This document shows positions 15,609 through 27,400 of a DNA stretch of 64,000 nucleotides, one piece after another; positions within the stretch are counted from its first letter, which is position 1, and every line of letters begins with the position of its first letter. A program made the translations under genes and the position numbers. This DNA comes from Spongilla lacustris (Eukaryota; Porifera; Demospongiae; Spongillida; Spongillidae). Where the stretch lies: positions 4,264,220 through 4,328,219 of the forward strand of contig OX442435.1 in assembly GCA_949361645.1 (NCBI GenBank). Reading direction: 5' to 3'. The notes under the pieces were generated by a model. The model did not search any database. It was not told where the DNA came from and worked only from the letters and a program-made list of their open reading frames with translations.

Positions 15609-18600
15609 TGCAAATTATAGTAGTTGATTATAGTTCCAACCCCCAGTTTTGAAAGCCCCCTAACACCCCAACCCCAACCATAATGAAAAGATGCAACTGT
15701 GGGCCCTTCTTCAATCATTACAGCTGCAGAGCACCTGTAGACATGTACATGTACAGAGTGGTGATGTCATAGTGGGTTTGCCCATAGGCCAGAGTAGTGC
15801 AATGTATAAAATGTTTGGCTGGCTAGGACTTACATTGTAAGTTAAAAGTGCATGTGCAAGTATAATGGCATACTGTTACATGTACATGTATGTATCTGAT
15901 GTAATAATTCTAGTAGTACTATCACTAATGGCTAAATGGTATCAATAATATTCTACTTATTATATGCAAAGTGCTGTGTGCAATAGACTTTTGAATATTA
16001 CTTATTATAAAGTCACTCTGTACAATACATGGATCACTTACACAAGGCGAAGCCCATCCCTGAGATCCACTGCAAGGTTAGACACTACGTAATCATATTC
16101 ATCAAGTGGAGTCTACATACAAGAGGCAATTGCAGTTATTGGGAATGATTTACACACAACCCCTAAAACCATACATGCATACATGTGCATGTACACATAT
16201 ATGTACATACAGTGTGCAAGTAAAAACATCATTGGCTTAAGTATCCCCCCTTCCCCCCCCCCCCCCCCCAATGCACCCTACATGTACCCTATATGATATA
16301 TGTACAGACCCACTAGAATCCCTCTGTGACCCACTTGCAGCTGGCTATCAGGGACAGCCCACCACATCTCTAGCCAGCTGATAATTACAGGGCTTATTAA
16401 ACCATACTATTAATAGGCAGTAGTACATTTCGTGGCCTGCAGAAGTTGCTTAGGCAGGAGAGTTCAAAAGTGAGTGCAGCATTTCACAATCTCTGTCGGA
16501 AATGGTTTTGGCTGTTCCTCAGTTTGATCAGTGTAAGACTTATAAATGCCAGGCAGGACCTAGTAATTATAAGCATATGTTTGGAGGGGAACAGAAGGTA
16601 GGGATTTGTCCCTTGTACACTTCTGTCAACCTACAGGTGTGGTTGCCCCAGCAGTTGGGTATGAAAGTACACATAGGTAAGACCAGTAAAACTGCTAACT
16701 AACGGCTAGAATGTTTCAACATAGGTACCTACATACACATACATTTTACATGAATGAATCTGTACTGTGTGATAATGCGGAGATGCTCATGATCCAGTGA
16801 TTTTCAACGTTATTTGTAATGCACCATGGAACCGATTATACAACAGAACACATCAAAAGGACTGCATTTCAAAGTTCCCATAGTAACCAAGAAAGTACAG
16901 TACCCAGTCATGCTACAGTCGTATCAATTCATAAGGAAACTCACCTGAGTCTGAGTGACAGCAAATCCCATATGCAAAAGGTGCTTGATGATGTCACCCT
17001 CACCAGACAGATACTTGCTCGAAAAGGTTTGAAGCATGTCACGACTTGACTGAAAACGGGTGTAAAAGTGTTCAAACACAAATGACAAAACAGTTATTCC
17101 ATTAATTAACCCACAACTCTACAAGTACAGTACAACAACAGGAACATACATGTAGCACAGGAATAGTTTTTCCATGAGGCGTAGGCAACGTAAACCTGTT
17201 ACACGTATGTTCAGCTACACAAGACAATACATCTTTCTTTGGCTCTACAGAACACTTGTCTGGGCGCATGCACAGCTGCTGACTCTCAATTTCCGCTTCC
17301 AGCCGAGGAACCATTAGAAGTATTGGCTCTGAGCGTAATATTGCTTGATAGCCGTGCTAATTACGTAAGTGCCTTTTGCCTACGACCTACATGTAGCCGG
17401 CCCCTGTCCCAGAGGATCACATCATCCGTGAAGAGAAGAAAAACTTGCACAATGCAAAGTGTAGCGATTGCTTTTGCGTGTGAGTTCGCGCATGACCTTG
17501 CGTGAGCCGTTTAACTACATATAGCTATACCTCACCAATGGTAAGACTTGCCTTAATTGGTGATTTCAATTGAAACAGGCAAGGGTCATGATCAATCAGG
17601 CGGGTCAACTTGGCACGATCCAAGAACACCACCAGAAGAATGAACTTCTTGACTATGTACTGTGAAACAGCCAATGAATAACCTGAAATGCAATACCATA
17701 GAAAACTATGTCACAATATATATACATATACACTCCTTGTACATACACTACACTACATGTACATGTAGTGTGGTGCATTATACACAATGCACACATGTAT
17801 TGTCAGACCTACACTGATTTAATGATTGACCACATGAACCATGCAAGCAAAATAAGTACTCCTACAAACATGTACATACGTACATGTAATAGTAATACAT
17901 GTATATACACACGTGTACACATGTGTACATGTACATGTAACTGCTAAGAAAAGTCGAGACAACTGTATGTACACCATGTAGGGGGCTAATGTGTGCATAC
18001 CCCATCACTGCACCAGCAAGGGTACCTTCTCTGAAGCTGTGAGGTGCAGTAGGGTGAGAGTAGATGTCCACAATCTGACAATTCTTGAGCAGCCTGTCCG
18101 ACAGGTAACTGCCCAGAACTTGAATTATGTTATCGTTGGGTCCAACTTGGATCACTTCACCAAACACAACCTGCACAAACGCAATGTACAAAATGTAGGG
18201 TAAACATTTTCGCCCAGTTGGACATGTGCAGATGTTATATGCATATGAACAGTTGCTGGATTACTTAGCGAAAACTACTTTAGACAAGAGCTAATGCCTT
18301 GTATAACATACACCAACTGCTTCTACAGTGTACAAACATGCAACATAACACACACATACATGTATGCAAAATAACACAGAATGCATACTTATTACATAAG
18401 GTACCCAAGTCAACAGTTTATGATAGATCGTCGCCTATGCGTAGGCATGTTAACCTACATGTAGGCTTGCTAAAGAGCCGACGGTAGAATGAGCTCCAAA
18501 GCGAATTAAAAACGAAGCCCTATGCTTAAGTGTTGCATTATTCGAGTTCAAAGTTCTAAACACCATTGAATGTGAGGACCATACAGTGGTGTTCACCGAA

Positions 18601-21600
18601 AGAGGGGAAAAATGCAATAATGCACATTTTTGATTTTATCTCATGAATGGTATACAATTACATCATGCCAATTACATTTTTAGATTCAGCATCTACTTCT
18701 GAACACAGTACATTTGCTTTAATTCAATTATAACTTGTAAGCAAAACAATGCGCCATAGTAAACAACTGCTGGTCAGGTTGGATGTTCAAGGCTGTAACT
18801 CCTCTATACTTTGTAGTTAAGCTACCAATTTTTTTTTGTATGTACCCAATACAGGTGAGTACCTATAGTGTTGTGTTGAGCTCTTAAGTCTCACTCGCTG
18901 TGGAGATCGGTAGGAAAGTATCGCTTTTCAGAGGGAGGCGTGGTCTTCGTATGAATTCGGACAAATTAGTTTGACTTAAGAATTAAAACTGACTTTTTCT
19001 AAATGAGAGGTCTCTGGGGTATCCATATAATTTATAATAATTTTTTGGCAGCTTGCTATTGCCATTAAACAATCCATGAAATGCTAAAAATCTTAACATT
19101 GAAAGCCATTTTTCAACCGTTTTTAGGATTTCTCCGTATATTATTGTAAAAATGTAGCAAAGAATCATAGTATTTGCGTTTGTAAGCACTGTACGTAACT
19201 TTTAAAAGCATTTCTACATGTAGAATACTTGATAGAATAAGTACAAATGCAAATATCATGATTATGTGCTACACGTTTACTACCATATACAGAGAAATCC
19301 TAAAAACGGTTGAAAAATGGCTTTCAATGTTAAGATTTTTAGCATTTCATGGATTGTTTAATGCCGATAGCAAGCTGCCAAAAAATTATTATAAATTATA
19401 TGGATACCCTAGAGACCTCTCATTTAGAAAAAGTCAATTTTAATTCTTAAGTCAAACTAATTTGTCCGAATTCATACGATGACCACGCCTCCCTCTGAAA
19501 AGCGATACTTTCCTATCGATCTCCACAGCGAGTGAGACTGAAGAGCTCAACACAACACTATAGGTACTCACCTGTATTGGGTACATACAAAAAAAAATTG
19601 GTAGCTTAACTACAAAGTATAGAGGAGTTGCAGCCTTGAACATCCAACCTGACCAGCAGTTGTTTACTATGGTGCATTGTTTTGTTTACAAGTTATAATT
19701 GAATTAAAGCAAATATACTCTGTTCAGAAGTAGATGCTGAATCTAAAAATGTAACTGCCATGATACAATTATATACCATTCATGAGATAAAATCAAAAAT
19801 GTGCATTATTGCATTTTTCCCCTCTTTCAGTGAACACCACTGTAGGTTTTGCCTACACGTGTTTGATCTATCATTAAGTACATGTACTGCATATAGGATA
19901 ACTCCTTAACTTTCTTCTAGGCGGTGATTTATTGATAGCACATTATAGGACGCTCTACCTCCAATCCTAGTCGTAGCCACAAAGGGTGATAACAGTGCAC
20001 CAGAGACTCCAGGATGTCATGCTTGATGCCCACGTCGGCATGGGGACACTTGTCAGGGCGCATGCACAGCTGCTGACTCTCAATTTCCGCTTCCAGCCGA
20101 GGAACCATCAGCAGTATTGGCTCTGACTGGTAGAGGAGACAGGCTGCCCTTCGCTGTCGCAGCAGACTCCTGTAGGCATCGATGGACATCTTGCGAGACT
20201 CATTTGGCTTGGCTTCAGAAGTCATAGCAACTGCACTTGAATCGCTCAGCTGGATGCTTGAACCACTACTGGAAACTGCACAGAGTGGGGGGGGGGAAAT
20301 GTGTGTGTTTATGTATGTGCACTATACATGTACATGTGCTCTTATACATGTGCCAGTCATATTAAGTATACAGATACATGTGCAATACACTCAGTAAACC
20401 TTTTAGACATACCACTCTTTCCTTCGTGGTGCAGTATTTTACCATGGTCATCTACAGGTGCCAATATGTGGTTCAGCCACTTTGTGAAGGCTGTGCACAA
20501 GCAGTAAGTATATAAGCGTATGTACATGTACATGTATGTAACACAAACCTCTCTCTTGTTTGAATGTCCAGTGCTCATCATATAAGCTGGTCTTCTGAAG
20601 AAATGGCATAGGAATCCGTGCTGGTTTAGCATCTAAGAGGAGGTTTAAAAGTAAATCATGAATTCATTTAGCCATAATTCACATGTACATGTACTCTATG
20701 TAGGCGCATCCCTTGTGGCTTTAATACCCCTGTAGTTTGTGACAAGAGCTTATGCACACATGAATGCATGTTACATACCCTTGTATGTTGCTATACACAT
20801 GCATTGTAACCATGTCATTCCAAAACAATATATATATGACAATGAAAAAACACCAAAATGATAAATACAATAATGTCCAGTCATTACCATTGGATTCTAA
20901 CCCCACCCCCCCCACCCCCACGTCATGGCTGTATGTACATTATGAACATCATTATACGATCCTACCTGCATAGTAACAGTAACACAGAGATTTCAGTTAC
21001 TGGATACCCAACCAACATACATGTAAACACCCACTGTGTGATTTTGATATTAAATATATATTTTTTCCATTGCCTTAATACATGATGTACAGGTACAGTG
21101 TACATGTATCATGATGTCTTCTTATTGAAGGGCACTGAATGCTGCAACACATAAACCTTTCAAGTATGTGCAAACAAAGGACATTTTGCAGTTTACATGT
21201 ACATATTATTCATGTGGCAGGAATACTGTGCTTAGAACATCTAATGCATGCATGTAGATCTCAGTTGTGGAACTTATGAACTGTATGCAACAACACAAAA
21301 AAAAAACCACCAAAAAAAAAAAAGAAACGTGTACCTCGTTTGGTTGGCTTCACAAGCTTCAGCTTCTTTGGTGCAATACCATCTACAGCATGGTTCTTGC
21401 TGTTCCCTGTTCGGTTCACCGTAAGATGAAGGACTGGAAAAAGTAAAAAAGAAAAATTACAACAGCTAACTAGCAACTTGGCTGTTCTTGCAGTGATAGT
21501 TTACCAGTAATATACGATGTCCCTAACTGGTGTATTTTTAAAAATCAATACATGTACTGTATATTCACGGAACTTTACGGCACTCACCCTGGCTTCTACC

Positions 21601-21737
21601 TGCAAGTTTCAGCGTATGAGGGTCATAATTTTCCTTATCAATCCACTTCGTCCTCTGACATCGCTGATCCAAGTGAGATTTATTTAAATTTCGCTGGCCG
21701 ACACAAAAAAAACGCAACTTACTTTAGGTAGCGCCAT
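1121..21737 (-). CDS. ASPM: ASPM orthologue (abnormal spindle-like, microcephaly-associated), multi-exon
   Basis: Spindle-pole protein that in animals binds microtubule minus ends, calmodulin (through IQ motifs) and katanin. Exons read from splice sites with matching phase, in coding order: 21723-21737, 21588-21693, 21335-21433, 20549-20632, 20413-20490, 19959-20275, 18026-18170, 17531-17682, 16945-17049, 16042-16112, 14691-14766, 13648-13788, 13256-13444, 12977-13093, 12264-12345, 11235-11302, 10340-10411, 8706-8834, 8463-8495, 3932-8140, 3589-3624, 3186-3378, 2927-3081, 2591-2743, and a last exon 1121-1247. The exon joining 2591 to 1247 is unresolved (phase needs two extra bases; 1900-2000 is a weak candidate). 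Family landmarks: FTKWLNHILAP, RLSGEGD-type block (YLSGEGDIIKHLLHMGF), TPLDEYDYVVSNLAVDL, SFSDGRALCYLIHHYHP, DLGGVPPLL and DMSNTLPNEK. About 2,300 residues against about 3,480 in human. Start chosen: ATG at 21737 in a good context, giving MALPK before a GTAAGT donor. No ASH domain is visible upstream. Confidence 0.95.
1440..1510. mobile_element. Fragment of the 0.8-kb GGGACAGTGTCC foldback family
   Basis: The segment reading GAGGAGTCTTGTAGCTATTG followed by a TTCTGTTCGTTAATT-like tract matches the interior of the foldback elements at 57828-58626 and 62708-63493, without their ends. Confidence 0.55.
1600..1808. mobile_element. Foldback MITE, 209 bp, TA-flanked
   Basis: Inverted ends beginning CAGTGCTTGTCACAAAG (left) with the reverse complement at the right end, each flanked by TA. 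A TA target plus CAGTG-type ends resembles Tc1/mariner-derived MITEs. It lies in the last part of ASPM, in an intron or between unresolved exons. Confidence 0.75.
3717..3823. mobile_element. Short foldback element (about 107 bp) in an ASPM intron
   Basis: Ends TTACACTGCATTCACACTAC and, inverted, a near match beginning TTACACTGCGTTCATACTAC. The arms meet around 3770. It is a non-coding MITE-like hairpin between exons 3589-3624 and 3932-8140. Confidence 0.65.
3932..8140 (-). CDS. ASPM: ASPM giant IQ-repeat exon (1,403 codons)
   Basis: One uninterrupted exon of 4,209 bp, an exact multiple of three, between acceptor TTTAG at 8141 and donor GTGAGT at 3931. It encodes roughly 55-60 degenerate IQ motifs of the form IQxxxRGxxxR or LQxxxRxxxA, spaced about 23-24 residues, which bind calmodulin or myosin-type light chains in this family. 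The first IQ motif is split by the upstream intron: VVTIQ in the 33-bp exon 8463-8495 continues as AWLKGCVARK here. The exon ends in a non-IQ stretch containing NPTCGIQSH. The middle is a three-copy higher-order repeat, annotated separately. Confidence 0.93.
4310..7005 (-). repeat. 1,047-bp higher-order repeat inside the ASPM IQ exon (three copies)
   Basis: Cores at about 6300-7005, 5253-5958 and 4310-4911 are nearly identical in DNA and lie exactly 1,047 bp (349 codons) apart. The blocks between the cores are alignable but clearly diverged. The spacing preserves the frame and the IQ periodicity. The third copy fades into divergent IQ motifs near 4310. Confidence 0.9.
9595..10051. mobile_element. 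TTAA-flanked foldback element, copy 1 (457 bp)
   Basis: Starts TTAATGTCTATTGTCCTGAA and ends with its reverse complement. Both arms also carry CACCCGGG and GGACC blocks, so almost the whole element is one hairpin. TTAA at both ends suggests a piggyBac- or Kolobok-type target. A second copy of the same length is at 38509-38965. It sits in the ASPM intron between exons 8706-8834 and 10340-10411. Confidence 0.88.
12088..12145. repeat. Short tandem repeat of TACCTTGTACATGTACACTA
   Basis: Two to three copies of a roughly 24-bp unit containing GTACATGTACACTAGGCAT in an ASPM intron. Confidence 0.6.
12977..17049 (-). CDS. ASPM: ASPM calponin-homology (CH) exon block
   Basis: Six exons (16945-17049, 16042-16112, 14691-14766, 13648-13788, 13256-13444, 12977-13093) encode the paired CH region of ASPM, which in the family contributes to microtubule/spindle-pole association. 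Visible landmarks are YLSGEGDIIKHLLHMGF, DYVVSNLAVDLRDGLRLVRL, NWKLSKQLRVP, EGHKEKTLTLLWSIIFHF (end of CH1), then LLQWCKAVCGLYG and SFSDGRALCYLIHHYHP (CH2). All phases join without a stop. The intron between 13648 and 14691 contains a 22-bp tandem repeat; the others hold only low-complexity TACATGTA sequence. Confidence 0.93.
13806..13890. repeat. 22-bp tandem repeat (about four copies)
   Basis: Unit GTGCAGTAATGGTATGGATC plus AT, repeated head to tail just upstream (in coding direction) of the acceptor of ASPM exon 13648-13788. Confidence 0.85.
15576..15605. repeat. (CA)n microsatellite
   Basis: Uninterrupted CA dinucleotide run of about 30 bp in an ASPM intron. Confidence 0.9.
16247..16269. 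repeat. Poly-C tract
   Basis: Near-pure C run (interrupted by TT) in an ASPM intron, one of several long G/C homopolymers in the window. Confidence 0.85.
17252..17332 (-). pseudogene. Duplicated fragment of an ASPM exon inside an ASPM intron
   Basis: These 81 bp align without gaps to 20046-20126, part of ASPM exon 19959-20275, with about three mismatches. They encode the same PRLEAEIESQQLCMRPDKC segment on the minus strand. The copy is in the intron between exons 17531-17682 and 16945-17049. It is not flanked by convincing splice sites in phase, so it is read as a relic duplication rather than an exon. Confidence 0.85.
18584..19842. mobile_element. Foldback transposon, 1,259 bp, TA-flanked, in an ASPM intron
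   Basis: Two arms of about 550-600 bp are inverted copies of each other: ends CAGTGGTGTTCACCGAAAGA and CAGTGGTGTTCACTGAAAGA (reverse complement), both bounded by TA. Both arms encode the same short open frame (SMLRFLAFHGLFN) on opposite strands, which is only a symmetry effect. It resembles a non-autonomous mariner-type element. Confidence 0.88.
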
Positions 21738-22248
21738 CACTTCAAATTCAAATCTCAAGGCGCCTGACACGTGATCAATGATGCAATGTAATTTAGTATT
21801 TACTTGTAATTGGAGCAGCGATCAGAAGATAAGACAAAGAAGTAGGCGGTGTGCTTCTGTAGTTTTACTGCTTGCGGTCGTGTAAATTGCGACGGACGTG
21901 GAAGGGGGGGAGTGAATATTTTAGATCAAAATCGGTTAATAGTAGGCCAGTAGATCTCTACTGTAGTGTTTCACATCTAATCTATAGCTGTACGGTTATG
22001 TATGTGCACATGCGCCTAAATTGCTGAGGTGTTTGGAATAGTAAACGCTTAACGGATAGCTTTGTTCTGGCCAAGGACATAGTGCCATATACCTTTAGGG
22101 GAGGGTTGACTTACAAATTTGTGTACATACCCTACAGTAACGAGGCGACGAGGGTGTGGGGAGTTGAGCAGGGGGACTTTTATATCTTAGGCGTTTTCCT
22201 TACGACGAATGGAATGTGGAATTTATTGTTTTATTAACAATGGGCTAT

Positions 22249-22575
22249 TCCATTATTTAACTGTACACCCCTACAGATGACAATAATTGCAAACCTACCC
22301 CCCCGGGACAATATAGAAAAGCACCCCTGGACAAGCTTATATTATACCTCGATCCCCCCGGGACAGACTTGTAAATGCCCCCTGGACAAGCTTCTATTTT
22401 GTCCCACCCCCCTGGACAAGCTTGTACGTTGTTCCACTCCCCCCTAGACAAGCATCTATTATGCCTTCTGATCCCCCGGGACAGGCCTTTAAATGATCAC
22501 CCCCCGGGACATATTCCCTATACCCCCCTGGACACCATTTATTGTCATCTGTAGGGGTATATAATTAAATAATGG
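22249..22575. mobile_element. Foldback element with internal CCCCCGGGACA-type repeats
   Basis: Outer arms ACCCCTACAGATGACAATAA at about 22265 and its inverted copy at about 22540 extend outwards into CCATTATTTAA. The interior is a set of degenerate units such as CCCCCGGGACA and CCCCTGGACAAGCTT spaced 30-45 bp apart. No coding capacity. Confidence 0.75.
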
Positions 22576-22779
22576 AATAATGCAAAGCATCTAGACAGCA
22601 TAGCAGTGGCATTTGCTTTAACTAGATTGAGATTATTATTATTATAATTATTATTTGCCTATCAGAAGTAGTCTGGCGCACACCCTTGCGTATAGTGTGT
22701 GGCTACGCCAGGCTGTATACAAAAGGGGCCTTGGTAGTTGGGCGTGGCATGTACATTTTGCGTAGGTAAATATTCGTTA

Positions 22780-22962
22780 CGTACATTTGGGTCTGGGTAC
22801 GAGACTAGCTTGCCAGTGGCTTCGATAAGATCTCAAAGAAGAAGCGGGGTTGTGGTGATGACTCCTCCAGCAATCATAGGCAAAGACTGTAATCTCACAC
22901 TCAATCGCTTACTGTATGACATCACGTAAGCTATACACTTGGGTCTGGGTACGAGACTATTG
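22780..22962. mobile_element. Two partial copies of the TAGTCTCGTACCCAGA MITE
   Basis: CATTTGGGTCTGGGTACGAG at about 22785 and a related CACTTGGGTCTGGGTACGAG at about 22937 match the right arm of the 88-bp MITE at 31138-31225. Both are in the same orientation and neither is a complete hairpin. The rest of 21738-24436, the interval between two divergent genes, shows no supportable gene. Confidence 0.6.
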
Positions 22963-24451
22963 GCGAGCAGGCGTAGCACAAACTCTTTCCAAGCCATTTG
23001 GAAGAATTGCTCTGACTTTAACAAAAGCTATATAGTTAAATCCAGTTGTCCTGACTTCATAACAGGATAGCCCAACTCTTAAGCTGCCTTGGTAACACAC
23101 TCGCTAACTAAATTTGTCTGAAAATTATAAGCGAGGGTTTTCTGTACTTTTATTCTATTCATTGTACAGATCACTGCACAGACCTGTGCGGTATATAGCC
23201 AAATGCACTCTTGACTTGACATGCTGCTGGCATTATCATTGTAAATATTTCTTAAATGGGAGTGAAACTGTATGTCTGAGCTCTAGGACCTGTGGTCATC
23301 ATTTTTCTGCTGCAATTTCACTTATTGGCCTAGCACAGATTACCAAATTCTCTTTGTTTGTTGTAGTTACATGCACTTCATTATGCTGGTTTAATTAATC
23401 TCCAATGCTGCCTGTACTCACGATGTCCATTTTCAAGCCTGCAAAGATATTGTCCATTGCTTAGGCATCTAGATGATTTTTTTAAGGCTTTGATTATTCC
23501 AATGTGCCCAGGATTTTATATGAGGTTATTCAATGTATTGTATACATGTATACTGGCACACTTGCATCGTAAAGGAATGTTCTTCGATTTCACAATTACA
23601 TGTACATGCATGTAAATAGTTATCGAAATACAAATTATCAGAGGCATGATAGCTGGCTGTGATTGCTGGAATCAGTCAGCAAGATCTTCCATAGGAAGTA
23701 ATAGTGCTTTCTTTTCTTTCAACATGTAGAACGTGGCATTTAAAAAACGGATCATGTATAAAGAGCTTGCATGCACAATTAGCAAAGGCAATGACTTCCA
23801 AAATTTTCTTTAGATTCATCTGTTTCTTTATTGTTGGAATAAGGTCTTCAGTTGCATCTGCTGATTCTTTATCTGCTCTTCCAAAACTTGAATTCATTAT
23901 TTAGCTGTTGCTAATGGAACCTCATATAGCTCTCTTTGGTTTGCGTCTTAAATTGACAGCAAATGCTTTTAGGTGACATTCTCTGAAGCATAGAATGCTC
24001 GTTGAAAAAAATGTACCTATAACTAGAACCTGAACATCCGTGCCCCCCTCCCCCTGATTGGATGAACCATGGATTCGATAGATAGATTTCCACTGTGATT
24101 TGATGGATCGGTTGCTGAACATCCATGCCTGTCTGATTTCAGCAGCCTGAAGCGCTACAAACAACCCAGTTAACCCCCTTGCACTCATGTACTCTATGTG
24201 TTTCTGATGCACATTGTGCAGAAGTTAAAGTACATATTACGCAATGTGGAGCATGATGCAATTTACATGTACATTTTTTAAATACTGTAACAAGACATGT
24301 AAATTTACTGGTGCTACAGAGATTTAAATATATATAGTGAGTTGCTTAGATTTTAAACCATCGTTCATTGAGATAATTTACACTTAATGTAGCATGGATT
24401 TTAAAAGTCAATTGAACTGATAAATAATATGGTCTTGTGTTATGCAGTACA

Positions 24452-27400
24452 ATGCAAGACTCTTGGGACACTTGTACTGTTTGCAATTTAAATATGAAGT
24501 ATACTTTAAGTGGTCAAGAAGACGTCAGATCACTCATGCTTCATGCCTTGTGTGCAACTGTCTTGGATGTGAAGAGGGCAATTGAAAAACAGTACTCCAT
24601 TCCATCCTGTGTCCAGTGCCTCACATTTCATAATGTCCCTCTGTCAGATACTGATGCTTTTAATGCCACTCACGTTTCCCGGGATGAAATTTTGTCTGTA
24701 TCGTTTCCATCAGAAGCCAATGTTTCAGGTGTGAGGGAGGCAGTTGATTGGCTTAATAGTGTCTGTGTTGCGCTTCAGAAACATTGTGGGTCCAACTACC
24801 AAATTTTGAATGCTGAAATTTCAGGCCTGTTACAACAAGCTTCTGTTTCTGGTACTATCCACAACCTGTCAGTGGATTTATTTTACCCCTGGGAGCCTGG
24901 ACTGAGATACATGAACAAGCTGTATTTTGATGACTGTGGTGGTCTGAAGGCAATGTGCTCTGTGTACTCCTATCTTCTTCAACTTGATTGGGCTGTCATG
25001 CATCGGGACCTCAGGTTCCTGGAGGTGGTCTGCACCCAAAGCATCACTAACTTTTTGCAGTCTTTTGAACTTCGAAGAAGATTCATCCAACTCGGTGGGC
25101 TGGATATGTGCATTAGCACCCTCCTTCGATGCAAGCTGGATATGTCTCCATTTTTAGATTCAATGTCAAGATCTGCTATTGAAGTGGCACTCTATGCCGT
25201 TTGCAAGTAAGTATGGTATGAACGTGTGAATACAATGTACATATGCATTTGTGCTGTTCTGAATTGAGTGAGTTTACATGTACAAACTATCGTGTAATAG
25301 GAATGCAAGATTATTGTGACAAGGTTTTTGAAAAGTCTCACAATCAATGAAACTTGAGTAAAAACAATAACCTTCAGTAGTGGATGAACTAGAGTGTTGT
25401 TAAATACAGTTAATGTGCAATTATAGTTTCTAGAGAAAATTGATTTTTTGCTACATGTTTTGTACATGTACCTGTATGTCCTTTGTGTACTGCAAAGGTG
25501 TTTCACTTACTCTGTACAAGGTCTGGTAGCTTCTTTCCTCAAATGGCACTGTGGCTGTGTAAAAATGTTCCGTCATAAAGCATACATATAGTACCAGACC
25601 CTGTACAGGGCAACCTTTGAAGTATGCAGAGGTATCATTGTGTGTACAAATAATTAAGAAACTTAAGTGTGTCATAGTGTGAAAATGTTATTTTTCTCCC
25701 CAAAAGATATAGTAAAGGACATATTTTGGTTTGCAAAGCATTGTGAGCAACGGTTATATGGGCCAAAATATGGCTGAAGTTATTAACTAATTATAGTATA
25801 ATAAATTGCATAGTTTGATGTATAATACTGTTCCATTGCATTACATCTTATTAAGCATCACCTATATGCATACATAAAGAAAATGATGCACATTCATATA
25901 GCGGAGAGTGTTAAAATGAATGCTTGATAACCCTAACCCTGCACCATCATTCCAACAGTGGATACAATAAAAGGTGTGAAGGATATTCAATGAGCTTCAG
26001 CACAGCACTGCTACTTTTATTAGTTTCCAATAATAAACATTGTTTTGTATTAATGACTACACTAGCTGCTTGCTGCCAATCATTCACATCCAGTTTCAAA
26101 GTCTTGGCGTTTAATTAGTGTGATATCCTGTTTATTATAGTTCTATTTATTGCACCATACTTTCATGGTAGTAGTGAACACTCTGTATACATGTATGTAT
26201 GTATACTTACATGTTAAGTATTTAAATCTTATTACTCGTTTTTACTTCCAATTAGTCTATCTGAACTTCCTGAATGCCATCTTGTGATTGCAAAGAATCA
26301 TGACATAATCACACAGATTATCTCTGCCCTGTCTTCACCAAGATACGCGTGCAAATTAGCTGTAGTAGCTGTGAGCGTCTTTTTGTGCATAGCCCAATCA
26401 GGCAACACCCACCCTTATCTCCTGACAAATGAGGTTGTTGTAGGTCTCTTACGTTCGTGTGAGGTGCGCACCTTGCGTGCAAAGAGTGAAAAGGATATCC
26501 ATGAATTGAATGCATTCAGGTAAGGCCAAAATACGAGTGGTAATTGATTGGTCCACATTATTGCCACTGTGAGGCTGTATAATTGATGTTGCATGCTGGC
26601 TGTTTGACAGTTATGTAAAAAAATTTCATACTTTATTTGTTTATGTACAGTGGAACCTGTCTAAAGCAATCACCTTCAGGCCAAAAATAAATAGACAGGT
26701 GGCTGCCTAACTCAGAACCATTTGTACAGCAGCCAAATACTCATGACTTTAGTTATGTGGCCATTATGCAGAGGTGACCAGCAAACTCAGGTGACCATTA
26801 CTGTAGTTAGCTGTTACATACATGTAGACATCAAAAATGACTCTGGTGCATTACATGTATATGCAAAGGTTATCACTGGCCTTATCAAATGTGAACTTAC
26901 AAACTTGTGTATAGTGTCACCATGTGATGCTGGCACAGGTCTTAGCCACGTTCCTCTTTACAGTGTATTGAACTTTTGTTACTGGGTACTCAAACCACCA
27001 CTAAGATGTACTTGTACATAATGCACGTAAAAATCTGAACCTGGCATAAGATGTCTCAGTATATAAATTCAACGTAATGAACTAGCTCGGGAGCCTTTTA
27101 GCACACTACAAGTGTCAAACTGTACAAATTAAGAATAGAGATATTATTTTTTATAAGCTTTTGCCCTCCAAGTACAAACAGAGGTTCCACAGTGCAGTGC
27201 TTTTGTGGTGATAGAATGTGAATTGTCCTGCTTGTTGTTTTGCACATGGACAGGTGGACTGAGCTCAACTGCTGTTACACTGACACCTTCCTTGTCTAGC
27301 CAATTGAACTCCCATGCAACTTAATTTAAATTTAGATTGAGATCCAGTGTACATACTCTTAATTTATATGTTTGTACTTGTTCATGTAGAGCCTGTATTC

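Noticed and set aside
17102..17314. Copied ASPM exon piece as a real alternative exon
   Set aside because: Flanking splice sites are weak and phase does not fit neighbouring exons; kept as a duplication relic.
18001..18025. Alternative donor GTATGC at 18000 for ASPM exon 18026-18170
   Set aside because: Would put the next exon out of frame; donor GTACCC at 18025 gives the conserved FREG-YSLAVSQ join.
23922..24212. 96-codon minus frame upstream of the ubiquitin-like gene
   Set aside because: No family features; no convincing splice partners.
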